64,000 nucleotides of DNA. Origin: Burkholderia multivorans ATCC BAA-247 (GTDB lineage: Bacteria > Pseudomonadota > Gammaproteobacteria > Burkholderiales > Burkholderiaceae). The notes under the pieces are model-generated. The model had not been told where the DNA came from, ran no database searches, and saw only the letters and a program-made list of their open reading frames with translations. The stretch spans positions 248,001 through 312,000 of the forward strand of contig NZ_CP009830.1 of assembly GCF_000959525.1 (NCBI RefSeq), in the 5' to 3' direction. Shown in pieces: positions 1 to 7,832 of the stretch (its first letter is position 1; the number at the start of each line of letters is the position of its first letter). The translations under genes were made by a program, and so were the position numbers.

Positions 1-328
1 GCATACGCGCAACGCGTGCGCAATATCGAAACGTGATTCTTCTCGCTCTCGCCCGCACACAGCACGCGCACACTTGCAATCCGCGCGGAACCACCGTCGG
101 CATGACGTCGCCCGTTCCCACCTTCCACGCCGCGCGACGACCTCCCGCCCACCCGCCGCAGCGTACCGCTGAACTTCCGCGCCTCTACCCGTTCTATTCG
201 CTCACATGCCGCCCCGCGTCGACGCACGCGCTCACGCATCGCAAAGACGCCAGCAGGCATACAACTTGCGCACAGCGCACGCTTTCCGCAACGCACGGAC
301 GCGCACCGCGATACGAACGAAACCGCTT
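1..328. other. Left-edge non-coding stretch
   Basis: I see no convincing gene in this stretch. The open frames here are arginine- and alanine-rich translations typical of the non-coding frames of GC-rich DNA. It probably carries the promoter and leader of the galM-like gene, but no clear -35/-10 pair was found. Confidence 0.4.
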
Positions 329-340
329 CGGAGGCTTGTG

Positions 341-1504
341 ATGAAACGACTCTGGCTGCAGCGCGCAATCGCTACGATCTTCCTGTACGCAACAGTCGGC
401 ACCGCGGCGAACGCGGCATCGCCGTCGGCGGACGTAGCGATCCACCGCAACGACTACGGCATCACGCGCACCGGTCGCGCGGTGAGCCAGTACACGCTGA
501 GCAACGCGCACGGCGTGACGCTGAAAGTCATCACGTACGGCGGCATCGTGACGGCGCTCGAAGTGCCGGACCGAACCGGCAAGGTCGCCGACATCGTGCT
601 GGGCTTCGATTCGCTGTCCGACTACGAAGCGCACAACGGCAACATTCATTTCGGCGCGCTGATCGGCCGCTACGCAAATCGCATCGCGCACGGACGTTTC
701 TCGCTCGACGGCAACACGTGGCAGTTGCCGCTCAACGACGGACGCAACACGCTGCACGGCGGGCCCGACAGTTTCGACGCGAAGGTGTGGACGGTCACCG
801 CCGCACGCAGCGACGGCCAGCGTGCGAGCGTCACGCTGCGCTACGTGAGCCCCGACGGCGAGAACGGCTTTCCCGGCACACTGACGACGGACGTGACCTA
901 CACGCTGACGAACGACGACGTGATCCGCATCGACTATCGCGCGACGACGGACAAGGACACCGTCGTCAACCTGACGAACCACAGCTATTTCAATCTCGCC
1001 GGGCACGACAGCGGCAGCGTCGAGCGGCAATTGATCGAGATCGACGCGTCGCGCTTCACGCCGACCGACGCGACGTCGATCCCGACCGGCGAACTCGCGA
1101 GCGTCGCCGGCACGCCGATGGATCTGCGCGCGCCTACGCCGATCGGTGCACGCTTGCGCAGCGCGCATCCGCAACTGGCAATGGCGCACGGCTACGATCA
1201 CAACTGGGTGCTCGATCACGGCGGCGAAGCGGCGCCCGCGTTTGCGGCGCGCGCCTACGATCCGGCGTCGGGCCGTTTTCTCGCGCTATACACGACGCAG
1301 CCGGGGCTCCAGTTCTACACGTCGAACGGCCTGAACGGCAGCGTCGTCGGCAAGGGCGGTACCGTTTATCGGCAAACGGATGCGTTCGCGCTCGAAGCCG
1401 AGCATTTCCCCGATTCACCGAATCATCCGGCGTTCCCGACGACCGTGCTGAAGCCCGGCCAGACGTTGCACGAAGTGACGTTGTGGAAGGTGGGCGCACG
1501 ATGA
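341..1504 (+). CDS. galM: Exported aldose 1-epimerase (mutarotase)
   Basis: Interconverts the alpha and beta anomers of aldoses such as glucose and galactose. The 387-residue product begins with a Sec signal peptide (KR at residues 2-3, hydrophobic core, likely cleavage after ANA near residue 25), so it should act in the periplasm, unlike the cytoplasmic Leloir-pathway enzyme. Family residues visible are His139 (NTLHGG), His214 (LTNHSYFNL) and Glu352 in the stretch before FPDSPNHP, matching the two histidines and the catalytic glutamate of GalM. The ATG at 341 is preferred because a GGAGG lies just upstream (330-334) and the signal peptide starts exactly there; the frame is open further upstream without sense. 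No sugar operon surrounds it. Confidence 0.9.
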   Translation: MKRLWLQRAIATIFLYATVGTAANAASPSADVAIHRNDYGITRTGRAVSQYTLSNAHGVTLKVITYGGIVTALEVPDRTGKVADIVLGFDSLSDYEAHNGNIHFGALIGRYANRIAHGRFSLDGNTWQLPLNDGRNTLHGGPDSFDAKVWTVTAARSDGQRASVTLRYVSPDGENGFPGTLTTDVTYTLTNDDVIRIDYRATTDKDTVVNLTNHSYFNLAGHDSGSVERQLIEIDASRFTPTDATSIPTGELASVAGTPMDLRAPTPIGARLRSAHPQLAMAHGYDHNWVLDHGGEAAPAFAARAYDPASGRFLALYTTQPGLQFYTSNGLNGSVVGKGGTVYRQTDAFALEAEHFPDSPNHPAFPTTVLKPGQTLHEVTLWKVGAR

Positions 1505-1598
1505 CGCGTGAGCGTCCTCTGACTCTCACGACAGCCGCCGCAGCACGCCCATCAAGTTCCGGTTGAACACGCGCGCCCCGACGCCTATACTTAGCCGC

Positions 1599-1961
1599 AT
1601 GGATAAGTATCAGTTGTCGATCGGCGACGTCTTCCACGCGTTGGCCGATCCGACGCGCGTGGCGATCGTCTGCGCGCTGGCGAGCGGTGCGCAGACGGTG
1701 TCGACGCTGGCCGCGCCGTTCGACATGGCGCTGCCTTCGTTCATGAAGCATCTGACGGTGCTCGAACGCAGCGGCTTGATCCTCACGTCCAAGTCCGGCC
1801 GCACGCGCACTTGCGAACTGCAGCCGCAGCGGCTGCAGCAAGCCGAGCGCTGGCTCGCCGAGCAGCGCGCGATGTGGGAAGCGCGATCCGATCGCATGGT
1901 CGAATTCGTCAAACGACTTCATCAACAGGAGCAAGCCGATGACTCGAAACGCCGCCGATAG
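1599..1961 (+). CDS. ArsR-family winged-helix regulator
   Basis: Small DNA-binding regulator of 120 residues. It begins with the dimer helix (DVFHALADPTRVAIVCAL), followed by a winged helix-turn-helix whose recognition helix lies around MALPSFMKHLTVLERSGLI. It lacks the metal-binding ELCVCDL box of arsenic sensors. The next gene encodes an SRPBCC protein and overlaps by 23 bp; this ArsR/SRPBCC pairing is common in proteobacteria, where the regulator controls its partner. The ATG at 1599 is chosen because the domain begins there; an upstream TTG at 1563 is possible. Ligand unknown. Confidence 0.8.
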   Translation: MDKYQLSIGDVFHALADPTRVAIVCALASGAQTVSTLAAPFDMALPSFMKHLTVLERSGLILTSKSGRTRTCELQPQRLQQAERWLAEQRAMWEARSDRMVEFVKRLHQQEQADDSKRRR

Positions 1962-2424
1962 CGCCGACTCGCGCGACCTCATGATCACGCGCGTGCTGCG
2001 CGCACCGCGCGCCGCGTTGTGGCGCGCATGGTCGGAACCCGATCTGCTGAAGCTGTGGTGGTGTCCGAAGCCGTGGACCACCGACGTGCTCGCGTTCGAT
2101 CTGAAACCGGGCGGCGCGTTTCATACGTTGATGAAAGGGCCGGACGGAGGCATCAGCGACAACCCCGGCTGCTTTCTCGAGATCGTGCCGCAGTCGCGTC
2201 TCGCGTTCACCTCGATGCTGACCGCGGGCTGGCGCCCGAATACGCCGTGGATGGGTTTCACCGCGATCATCACGATGACCGACGAGGGCGAGGGCACGCG
2301 CTACGTCGCGCACGTGATGCATCCGGACGACGCATCGCGCGAGCAGCACGAGAAGCTCGGCTTCTTCGACGGCTGGAACACGGTGATCACGCAGCTCGAC
2401 GAATTGGCCTGCACGCTGCGCTGA
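1939..2424 (+). CDS. SRPBCC (AHSA1/START-like) domain protein
   Basis: 161-residue single-domain protein of the SRPBCC ligand-binding fold, of the activator-of-Hsp90 homologue 1 subgroup. Typical marks are the start RVLRAPRAALWRAWSEPDLLKLWW, the strand containing DLKPGGAF, and the C-terminal helix beginning GWNTVITQLDELA. Members bind hydrophobic ligands or are stress-linked; no enzymatic residues can be assigned. Its ATG lies inside the preceding ArsR-type gene (23-bp overlap), with AGGAG at 1927-1931, so the pair is translationally coupled. Confidence 0.8.
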   Translation: MTRNAADSADSRDLMITRVLRAPRAALWRAWSEPDLLKLWWCPKPWTTDVLAFDLKPGGAFHTLMKGPDGGISDNPGCFLEIVPQSRLAFTSMLTAGWRPNTPWMGFTAIITMTDEGEGTRYVAHVMHPDDASREQHEKLGFFDGWNTVITQLDELACTLR

Positions 2425-2949
2425 TGCGCGCGTTCGCGCTCGACGTTCGACGAGCGCGCATCGCCGCACGCGGGGCGCGTTCGCATTTGCTTCGGGATCC
2501 GGACGATGGCATGAAGGGCCGCATCGCCGCACGCGCTCGCGCAGGGCGACGGAACCCGAAAATCGCAGAAAACGACGTCACAGCGCGAAATCGCTTGACA
2601 GTATCGTCGGTACCACGTATTGTCCGCCGTTGAGATCTTCAAGAAGCGCGATTGCTGCTCGTCATTGCCGCCTTGCCGCGGCATCTGTTGTCCTCTCCCT
2701 CCTTGACCCTTTTCCGATGCCCCGTCGGCGGCGTAGCGTAACTGCATGCATCTGCAATGCATTGCGACGCCACGTGACGGATATCGGCATCGTCGAACGG
2801 TTCAACGGCAACAACGGAACAGGCTCACGCGAGCCTGGTACACGTTCGTCCACGTGTTGCGGATTGCACTCGCTCGAATCGCCCGGTTCCCGAATTCATC
2901 GGGGTTGCCGGCGCGTTCTTGTCGCCAACACCGAGATATTTGAATCACC
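2425..2949. other. Intergenic region, no gene seen
   Basis: 525 bases without a credible gene. It holds a sigma70-like promoter (2595-2623) and a perfect 7-bp stem hairpin, CAGGCTC with GAGCCTG, at 2820-2837 without a T-run. It could be the long leader of the small gene at 2950 or contain a small RNA; neither can be shown from sequence alone. Confidence 0.4.
2595..2623 (+). promoter_or_regulatory. Putative sigma70 promoter
   Basis: TTGACA at 2595-2600 is a perfect -35 and is followed after 17 nt by TATTGT at 2618-2623 (4 of 6 matches to the -10). It points at the small gene at 2950, some 320 nt downstream, so the transcript would have a long leader. Confidence 0.4.
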
Positions 2950-3174
2950 ATGCAAGCAACGAATACCCAACATTACGGCGGCTATGCCGTCGCCCCTTCC
3001 GCTCATCGGCTTCCGGACGGAAGCTTCTCGTCGAACCTGACGCTGCGCCGCACCGGCTGCCGCGCCGAGCCGACGTGCTACGAGTTCTACTCGCTCGACT
3101 ACTTCAGCAGCGAGGAAGCCGCGTTGCGCCACTCGGCGCGCTGGGCACGCAACTGGATCGATACGCGCGGCTGA
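2950..3174 (+). CDS. Small hypothetical protein (74 aa)
   Basis: I do not recognise this family. The 74-residue product has ordinary amino-acid use with many aromatic and acidic residues in the second half (CYEFYSLDYFSSEEAALRH) and two cysteines (TGCRAEPTC), unlike the arginine-rich non-coding frames around it. No signal peptide or membrane segment. The Shine-Dalgarno is weak. It is the first of four consecutive small plus-strand genes ending with an S21 paralogue and may belong to a stress or growth-phase group. Moderately sure that it is real. Confidence 0.55.
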   Translation: MQATNTQHYGGYAVAPSAHRLPDGSFSSNLTLRRTGCRAEPTCYEFYSLDYFSSEEAALRHSARWARNWIDTRG

Positions 3175-3491
3175 GCGCCGCAGTCGGTCCGCGAACCGTC
3201 CGCGCTGCGAGCGCGTCGCATGCGGCGACGGCAGCCTCGCTGCGACGTCTTGCACGCGCCGCGCGACGCCGGAAATAACCCGCGCGCGCAGCGGCCGATG
3301 CGCGTATGATGAACTTCTCCGAGCCGCCGCTGCTGTTCGACCGCTCCCCCCTCCATCGGCTGTCTTTACCGCGTCGCGCCTCTGCCACGCGCATCGTCGT
3401 CCCGTTATCCCGTCCGCCGCGCCTGCATCGGCGCTACCGGCAGCACGCGCTCGTCCGCGCGATTCGTCGCCACGAGCCTCAGGAGTTCACC
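3175..3491. other. Intergenic region, no gene seen
   Basis: About 317 bases between two small genes. The open frame running into the next gene from 3306 is arginine-, proline- and histidine-rich and looks non-coding. No clear promoter or hairpin recognised. Confidence 0.35.
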
Positions 3492-3776
3492 ATGAGCATG
3501 CATCTCTATCGCGGATTCGAAATCTATCCGCTGATCTATCCGCACGTGCCGGCGCAGCTCGGCAGCGCGCACAACTACGACGCGGGCTTCGACGCCGCCG
3601 TGAAGATCTGCCAGCGCGGTGCCGGCGACATGCTGACGCGCAGCCAGACGTTTCGCCTTGCCGAGCTGTCGCCGTTCGATACGGCCGGCGATGCGCGCCG
3701 CGCGTCTCTGCGCTATGCGGAAACGATCATCGACGATAACCGCGACAAGCCGGGCTTCTTTGCCGACACGCTTTGA
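3492..3776 (+). CDS. Small hypothetical protein (94 aa)
   Basis: Unrecognised soluble protein of 94 residues. It starts MSMHLYRGFEIYPLIYPH and has a mixed, normal composition with a C-terminal DNRDKPGFFADTL. The ATG at 3492 is chosen because AGGAG lies at 3481-3485; the same frame extends upstream to 3306 but that extension is compositionally non-coding. The next small gene starts 37 bp downstream, so the two probably share a transcript. Function unknown. Confidence 0.6.
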   Translation: MSMHLYRGFEIYPLIYPHVPAQLGSAHNYDAGFDAAVKICQRGAGDMLTRSQTFRLAELSPFDTAGDARRASLRYAETIIDDNRDKPGFFADTL

Positions 3777-3813
3777 CGCGACCGGCAACACACCCTGGCC
3801 TTCGGAGGCATCC

Positions 3814-4023
3814 ATGATCATCGACGATCTTCTCGACCTGATCCGGCGCGGCGAAGTAAGCGGAACCGATACGGCGCTGCCGTCCGGCGTCGGCGACTCG
3901 GCGCTCGCGCATCAGCAGGAGTTCCGGATGTTCGCGGCGGTACGTGCGCTAACGATCGGCTCCGGCTATACGGAGTTCGAATCCGACGAAATTGCGAGCG
4001 CCGTGATGACGCGGCTCGGCTGA
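3814..4023 (+). CDS. Small hypothetical protein (69 aa)
   Basis: Unrecognised acidic protein of 69 residues, [15 protein letters not shown] at the start and [15 protein letters not shown] at the end, probably helical. A good Shine-Dalgarno, GGAGG at 3804-3808, fixes the ATG at 3814 although the frame is open from 3658. It lies 37 bp after the 94-residue gene and 37 bp before the S21 gene, suggesting one operon. No membrane segment, no metal motif. Confidence 0.6.
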   Translation: MIIDDLLDLIRRGEVSGTDTALPSGVGDSALAHQQEFRMFAAVRALTIGSGYTEFESDEIASAVMTRLG

Positions 4024-4060
4024 CGTTTTTTCCCATCAACGCTTCAACACAGGATCATTC

Positions 4061-4273
4061 ATGACCAGCATCACGCTGAAAGCCAACGAGCCGATCGACG
4101 TCGCGCTCCGCCGGTTCCGCCGCGACATCGAGAAAACCGGGCTCATTCGCGAACTGCGCAGCCGCACGAGCTACGAGAAGCCGACGGCGATGCGCAAGCG
4201 CAAGAAGGCGAGCGCCGTCGTGCGCCAGCGTGCGCGCGTGCGGCGCGCGCTGCCGCCGCGAAAGCTGTACTGA
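4061..4273 (+). CDS. rpsU: 30S ribosomal protein S21 paralogue
   Basis: 70-residue basic protein with the S21 pattern: an N-terminal strand ([24 protein letters not shown]) followed by a long basic helix and a C-terminal arginine/lysine tail ([19 protein letters not shown]). S21 is a small-subunit protein near the mRNA exit channel that helps initiation. Burkholderia genomes usually carry several S21 copies; this one is not in the rpsU-dnaG-rpoD arrangement but follows small unknown genes, so it is probably an accessory paralogue used under particular conditions. That role is inference. Confidence 0.85.
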   Translation: MTSITLKANEPIDVALRRFRRDIEKTGLIRELRSRTSYEKPTAMRKRKKASAVVRQRARVRRALPPRKLY

Positions 4274-4345
4274 GCTCGGCGTCCGGCCGCCTATCGTGCG
4301 CGGCCGCGGCGCCGCGCACTCGAATGCGGCACGCAGGGCGGCTTT

Positions 4346-4387
4346 ATTTCAACACTACTTGAAATATAGAAATGAATGCGCTATCGT
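4346..4387 (+). promoter_or_regulatory. ArsR operator and promoter
   Basis: A perfect 7-bp inverted repeat, ATTTCAA (4346-4352) and TTGAAAT (4359-4365) with 6 nt between, is the form expected for an ArsR operator. Its right arm supplies a -35 (TTGAAA, 4359-4364), followed after 17 nt by TATCGT (4382-4387). Binding of ArsR would block the polymerase. The -10 ends only 7 nt before the arsR ATG. Confidence 0.7.
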
Positions 4388-4394
4388 GCCGCGC

Positions 4395-4736
4395 ATGGAT
4401 TCCAATCACGTCGTCCGCGCGCTGAGCGCGCTCGCGCACGAATCACGGCTCGCGATTTTCCGTGCGCTCGTGGTGGCCGGCCCGAACGGCCTCGCCGCCG
4501 GTGAGATCGCGCAACGGCTCGGGCTGTCGCCGTCGGGCCTGTCGTTTCATCTGAAGGATCTGTCGCATGCCGGCCTCGTGCAGTCGCGGCAGGAAGGGCG
4601 CTTCGTGTTCTATACGGCGCACTTCGACGCCATGAACGGCCTGATCGGTTTCCTGACGGAGAACTGCTGCGCGGGCGCCAGCTGCGCGGCGAGCGACGCG
4701 CGCGGCTGCTGCCCGCCCGCGGCGAATCCGTCGTGA
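4395..4736 (+). CDS. arsR: Arsenic-responsive ArsR repressor
   Basis: 113-residue winged-helix repressor (ALSALAHESRLAIFRALV, recognition helix around LGLSPSGLSFHLKDLSHAGLV). A C-terminal cysteine set, NCCAGASCAASDARGCCPP, is the likely As(III) site; this C-terminal CC pattern characterises ArsR proteins of the type that lack the classic ELCVCDL box. The ATG at 4395 directly follows the promoter and has no Shine-Dalgarno, consistent with a leaderless mRNA. It heads an arsR-arsC-acr3 operon and would release DNA on binding arsenite. Confidence 0.88.
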   Translation: MDSNHVVRALSALAHESRLAIFRALVVAGPNGLAAGEIAQRLGLSPSGLSFHLKDLSHAGLVQSRQEGRFVFYTAHFDAMNGLIGFLTENCCAGASCAASDARGCCPPAANPS

Positions 4737-4754
4737 TCTTCCGTGGAGCCGCGT

Positions 4755-5276
4755 GTGACCGACCGACCTTATTCGATTCTGATTCTCTGCACCGGCAACA
4801 CGTCGCGTAGCGTGATGGCCGAAGCGCTGTTCAACGTCTTGGGAAACGGCCGGTTTCGCGCGTATAGCGCGGGCAGCCGCCCGGCGGGTGTCGTCAATCC
4901 GTTCGCGATCGAGCAGTGCGCGGCGCTCGGCTACGATACGTCGCAACTGCGCAGCAAGAGTTGGGACGAGTTCGCGCGGCCCGGTGCGCCGCAGATGGAT
5001 TTCGTGCTGACGGTGTGCGATGCGGCGGCCGGCGAAGCGTGCCCGGTGTGGCCGGGTCGGCCGATCGCGGCGCACTGGGGGTTCGAAGATCCGGCCGCGT
5101 GCGCGGGCAGCGACGACGAGAAACGCAGCGTATTCGACAAGGTGCGCCGCCAGATCGCGCACCGCGTGAGCCGATTCCTTGCGCTGCCGCTGGACGCGCT
5201 CGATCGCGACGCGATTCGGCGCGCGATGCGCGCGATCGGCGAAGAGCCGGCGGAGGCGTGCGATGAGCGGCACTGA
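4755..5276 (+). CDS. arsC: Arsenate reductase, LMW-phosphatase type
   Basis: Reduces arsenate to arsenite in the cytoplasm. The CX5R loop of low-molecular-weight tyrosine phosphatases is at Cys12-Arg18 (LCTGNTSRS), followed by a glycine/serine loop (YSAGSRPAG) and further cysteines in TVCDAAAGEACPVWPG as expected for the redox relay. GTG at 4755 is preferred over GTG 4743 because GGAG sits 6 nt upstream (4745-4748). The C-terminus extends about 30 residues beyond the fold. Its end overlaps the acr3 start by 14 bp, implying coupled translation. Confidence 0.88.
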   Translation: MTDRPYSILILCTGNTSRSVMAEALFNVLGNGRFRAYSAGSRPAGVVNPFAIEQCAALGYDTSQLRSKSWDEFARPGAPQMDFVLTVCDAAAGEACPVWPGRPIAAHWGFEDPAACAGSDDEKRSVFDKVRRQIAHRVSRFLALPLDALDRDAIRRAMRAIGEEPAEACDERH

Positions 5277-6348
5277 TAGGACGCTCGGCGCCGCGCGTCC
5301 GGCCATCGGGTTTTTCGAGCGCTACCTGAGCGCGTGGGTCGCGCTCTGCATCGTCGCGGGTATCGTGCTCGGCCAGCTGTTGCCGGATGTGTTTCGCGCG
5401 CTCGGCCGGATGCAGGTCGCGCAGGTGAACCTGCCGGTCGGCGTGCTCGTCTGGGTGATGATCGTGCCGATGCTGGTCAAGATCGACCTGGCGGCGATGG
5501 TGCGCGTGCGCAGCCAATGGCGCGGCATCGGCGTCACGCTCTTCGTCAACTGGCTGATCAAGCCGTTCTCGATGGCGCTGCTCGGCTGGGTGTTCGTGCG
5601 TCATGTATTCGCACCGTGGCTGCCCGCCGCGCAGCTCGACAGCTACGTCGCGGGTCTGATTCTCCTCGCGGCCGCGCCGTGTACCGCGATGGTGTTCGTC
5701 TGGTCGCAGCTGTGCGACGGCGATCCGTATTTCACGCTGTCGCAGGTCGCGCTCAACGACGCGATCATGGTCGTCGCGTTCGCGCCGCTCGTCGCGCTGC
5801 TGCTCGGGCTATCGGCGATCACGGTGCCGTGGGACACGCTGATCATGTCGGTCGCGCTGTACATCGTGATTCCGGCGCTCGTCGCGCAATGGCTGCGCCG
5901 GCGCTGGCTCGCGCGCGGCGAGGCCTATTTCCGTCACGCCGTCGCGCGTCTTGGCCCGTATTCGATCGGCGCGCTGCTCGCCACGCTCGTGCTGCTGTTC
6001 GCGTTCCAGGGCGACGCGATCGTCGACGCGCCGCGCGTGATCGCGCTGCTCGCGGTGCCGATCCTGATCCAGGTCCTGTTCAATTCCGGCCTCGCGTATC
6101 TGCTGAATCGGCGGCTCGGCGTCGCGCACTGCGTCGCCGGTCCGTCGAGCCTGATCGGCGCGAGCAATTTCTTCGAACTCGCGGTCGCGACCGCCATCAG
6201 CCTGTTCGGTTTTCACTCGGGCGCGGCGCTCGCGACGGTTGTCGGTGTGCTGATCGAGGTGCCGGTGATGTTGTTCGTCGTCAGTGTCGTGAATCGATCG
6301 CGACGCTGGTACGACGCGGCGCCGCGGACGCACGACCTCGCACGATGA
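5263..6348 (+). CDS. acr3: ACR3-family arsenite efflux transporter
   Basis: 361-residue inner-membrane carrier with about ten hydrophobic segments that expels arsenite using the proton-motive force. Family marks include the N-terminal FERYLSAWVALCIVAGIVLGQ, the loop MIVPMLVKIDL, and the cysteine in AAAPCTAMVFVWSQL, which corresponds to the conserved thiol of ACR3 pumps. It is the last gene of the arsenic operon; arsenite made by ArsC is its substrate. An inverted repeat follows its stop. Confidence 0.92.
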   Translation: MSGTDRTLGAARPAIGFFERYLSAWVALCIVAGIVLGQLLPDVFRALGRMQVAQVNLPVGVLVWVMIVPMLVKIDLAAMVRVRSQWRGIGVTLFVNWLIKPFSMALLGWVFVRHVFAPWLPAAQLDSYVAGLILLAAAPCTAMVFVWSQLCDGDPYFTLSQVALNDAIMVVAFAPLVALLLGLSAITVPWDTLIMSVALYIVIPALVAQWLRRRWLARGEAYFRHAVARLGPYSIGALLATLVLLFAFQGDAIVDAPRVIALLAVPILIQVLFNSGLAYLLNRRLGVAHCVAGPSSLIGASNFFELAVATAISLFGFHSGAALATVVGVLIEVPVMLFVVSVVNRSRRWYDAAPRTHDLAR

Positions 6349-6351
6349 TCG

Positions 6352-6385
6352 CGACGCGGCGGTCGCGCGTCACGCCGCCGCGTCG
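6352..6385. terminator. Convergent GC-rich hairpin
   Basis: Perfect 11-bp inverted repeat CGACGCGGCGG (6352-6362) and CCGCCGCGTCG (6375-6385) with a 12-nt loop, placed between the convergent acr3 and minus-strand gene (it includes that gene's stop). No T-run, so it may act as a two-way attenuating hairpin rather than a classic terminator. Confidence 0.5.
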
Positions 6386-7755
6386 TCGATCGCCACCAGC
6401 AGATCGTCGATCCGCACCATCAGCTCGCGCACCTGACGCAGCGTCGAATACTGGTGCAGCACGGAGCGCCATTGCGGCACGCCGATCAGCGCTTCCCAGA
6501 TCACGCCGAGCATGCGCGGATCGGCGTCGCCGGTCCGCAGCAGCGTACTCGCATAGTCGAGGCTCGCCTGCGCGCACAGCAACTGCATGCGGCTGGCCGC
6601 GCCGAGCAGGCGCGGCGTCACCTCCGCGCGCTCGTCGCAGCAGTACATCACTTCGCGCGGCAGCGTCGCTTCGTCGGTCGTCAGCGCACCGAGCGACGCG
6701 CCCGTTACACGTACCGCGCCCTGTCGCGTGTCGAACGAATACACGGTGTCCCCATCGGCCTGGGCGAGCAGCCGCAACCCGCGCTGCAGTCTCGGCAGAT
6801 CGGTGGTCGCCGCATCCGCGGACGCCTTCGCTTCGACGAGAAAGCACACGTTCCAGACCGGCGCCTGCGCGTCGTCGTTCGCACGTTCGAGCAGTACGGC
6901 ATCCCATTCCGTCTTGGCGCGATCGTGCGGACCGGGTATCGCCGACGGCACGCGCATCGAGGTCACGACGCGATAGCGCGGCGTGCCGTCGTGCGCATCG
7001 AGCCGCTGCGCAACCGCGTCGAGCGCCTGCGCGGCCGCCGCTTCGACGGCCGCACCGCGTTGCCGCGACGTGACGCCTTGTGCCACCGCCAGCGCGCTGC
7101 CCGACTGCGGGCCGTGCCGCGCGAGTAGCGCGCGGTAGCGGCGCACGGACGGGTCGGATGCGAGCGCATCGATGCGTTGCAAGCGCGCGAGCGCCGGGCT
7201 GTCCGTCAGTTTCGCGAGTTCGCGGCTAAACACGGGATCGCTTGCGGTGTCCGGGTGCGCACGCCACCGTCGCACCGTCGCATCGAACGCGCTCCACGAT
7301 GCGGAAAACGCCGCGGTATGGAGCTCCGCGAGCGCGTCGCGTTGCCATGCATGGGCACAACGTTCACGCTTCGCCGGATGCGCGAGCGTGTTGACGGTCG
7401 AGCGCAGCGCGCGCCGGTCCTGGTCGGCATGCGCGGACAACGCCGCGTAGTCGCGCACGCTCGGCGCGTCGTGACGCAGCACCGCGGCCTGAAACGCCGG
7501 ATCGCCCATGTGTGGATCGACCGCATCGCGGATCATGCGCGCGAGCGCGGCGACGAAGCGGTCCTGCAGCGCGGCTTCGGGCGCCGTGTGCGCGGCGAGC
7601 GCGACGCGCGCCTCCTCGATCACGGTCGCGATCACGGTGGCCGCGTTCGTCGACGCGTCCAGCGACGACGAACGCGCGAGCGGCGGCAGCCGATAGCGGC
7701 GCAGGACGGTGCGCAGGATGCGATCGAGCAGCGCGGGTAGCGGAATCGGCGGCAT
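6370..7755 (-). CDS. Unrecognised protein with nuclease-like EAK motif
   Basis: 461 residues from the ATG at 7755 (the ATG at 7791 would add 12; neither has a Shine-Dalgarno). I do not recognise the family with certainty; proteins of this look have been labelled DAHP synthase in databases, but I see no DAHP synthase motif. It is mostly helical. In the second half there is TEWDAVLLE followed about 15 residues later by FLVEAKAS, which matches the acidic...(D/E)xK spacing of PD-(D/E)XK nucleases and related endonuclease folds. No helicase, methylase or DNA-binding partner lies nearby; the upstream gene is a hydratase 78 bp away on the same strand. Real gene, function open. Confidence 0.7.
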   Translation of the reverse strand: MPPIPLPALLDRILRTVLRRYRLPPLARSSSLDASTNAATVIATVIEEARVALAAHTAPEAALQDRFVAALARMIRDAVDPHMGDPAFQAAVLRHDAPSVRDYAALSAHADQDRRALRSTVNTLAHPAKRERCAHAWQRDALAELHTAAFSASWSAFDATVRRWRAHPDTASDPVFSRELAKLTDSPALARLQRIDALASDPSVRRYRALLARHGPQSGSALAVAQGVTSRQRGAAVEAAAAQALDAVAQRLDAHDGTPRYRVVTSMRVPSAIPGPHDRAKTEWDAVLLERANDDAQAPVWNVCFLVEAKASADAATTDLPRLQRGLRLLAQADGDTVYSFDTRQGAVRVTGASLGALTTDEATLPREVMYCCDERAEVTPRLLGAASRMQLLCAQASLDYASTLLRTGDADPRMLGVIWEALIGVPQWRSVLHQYSTLRQVRELMVRIDDLLVAIDDAAA

Positions 7756-7832
7756 GGCGAGGACGCGGAGCGGAAGGGGCACGCCGTCCATGATGCCGGA
7801 TTGCGTTGCCGGCGTGCGTGGACGGCGGTGCG

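Noticed and set aside
6370-7755. DAHP synthase
   Set aside because: Such proteins may carry this label, but no DAHP synthase motif or barrel pattern can be seen.
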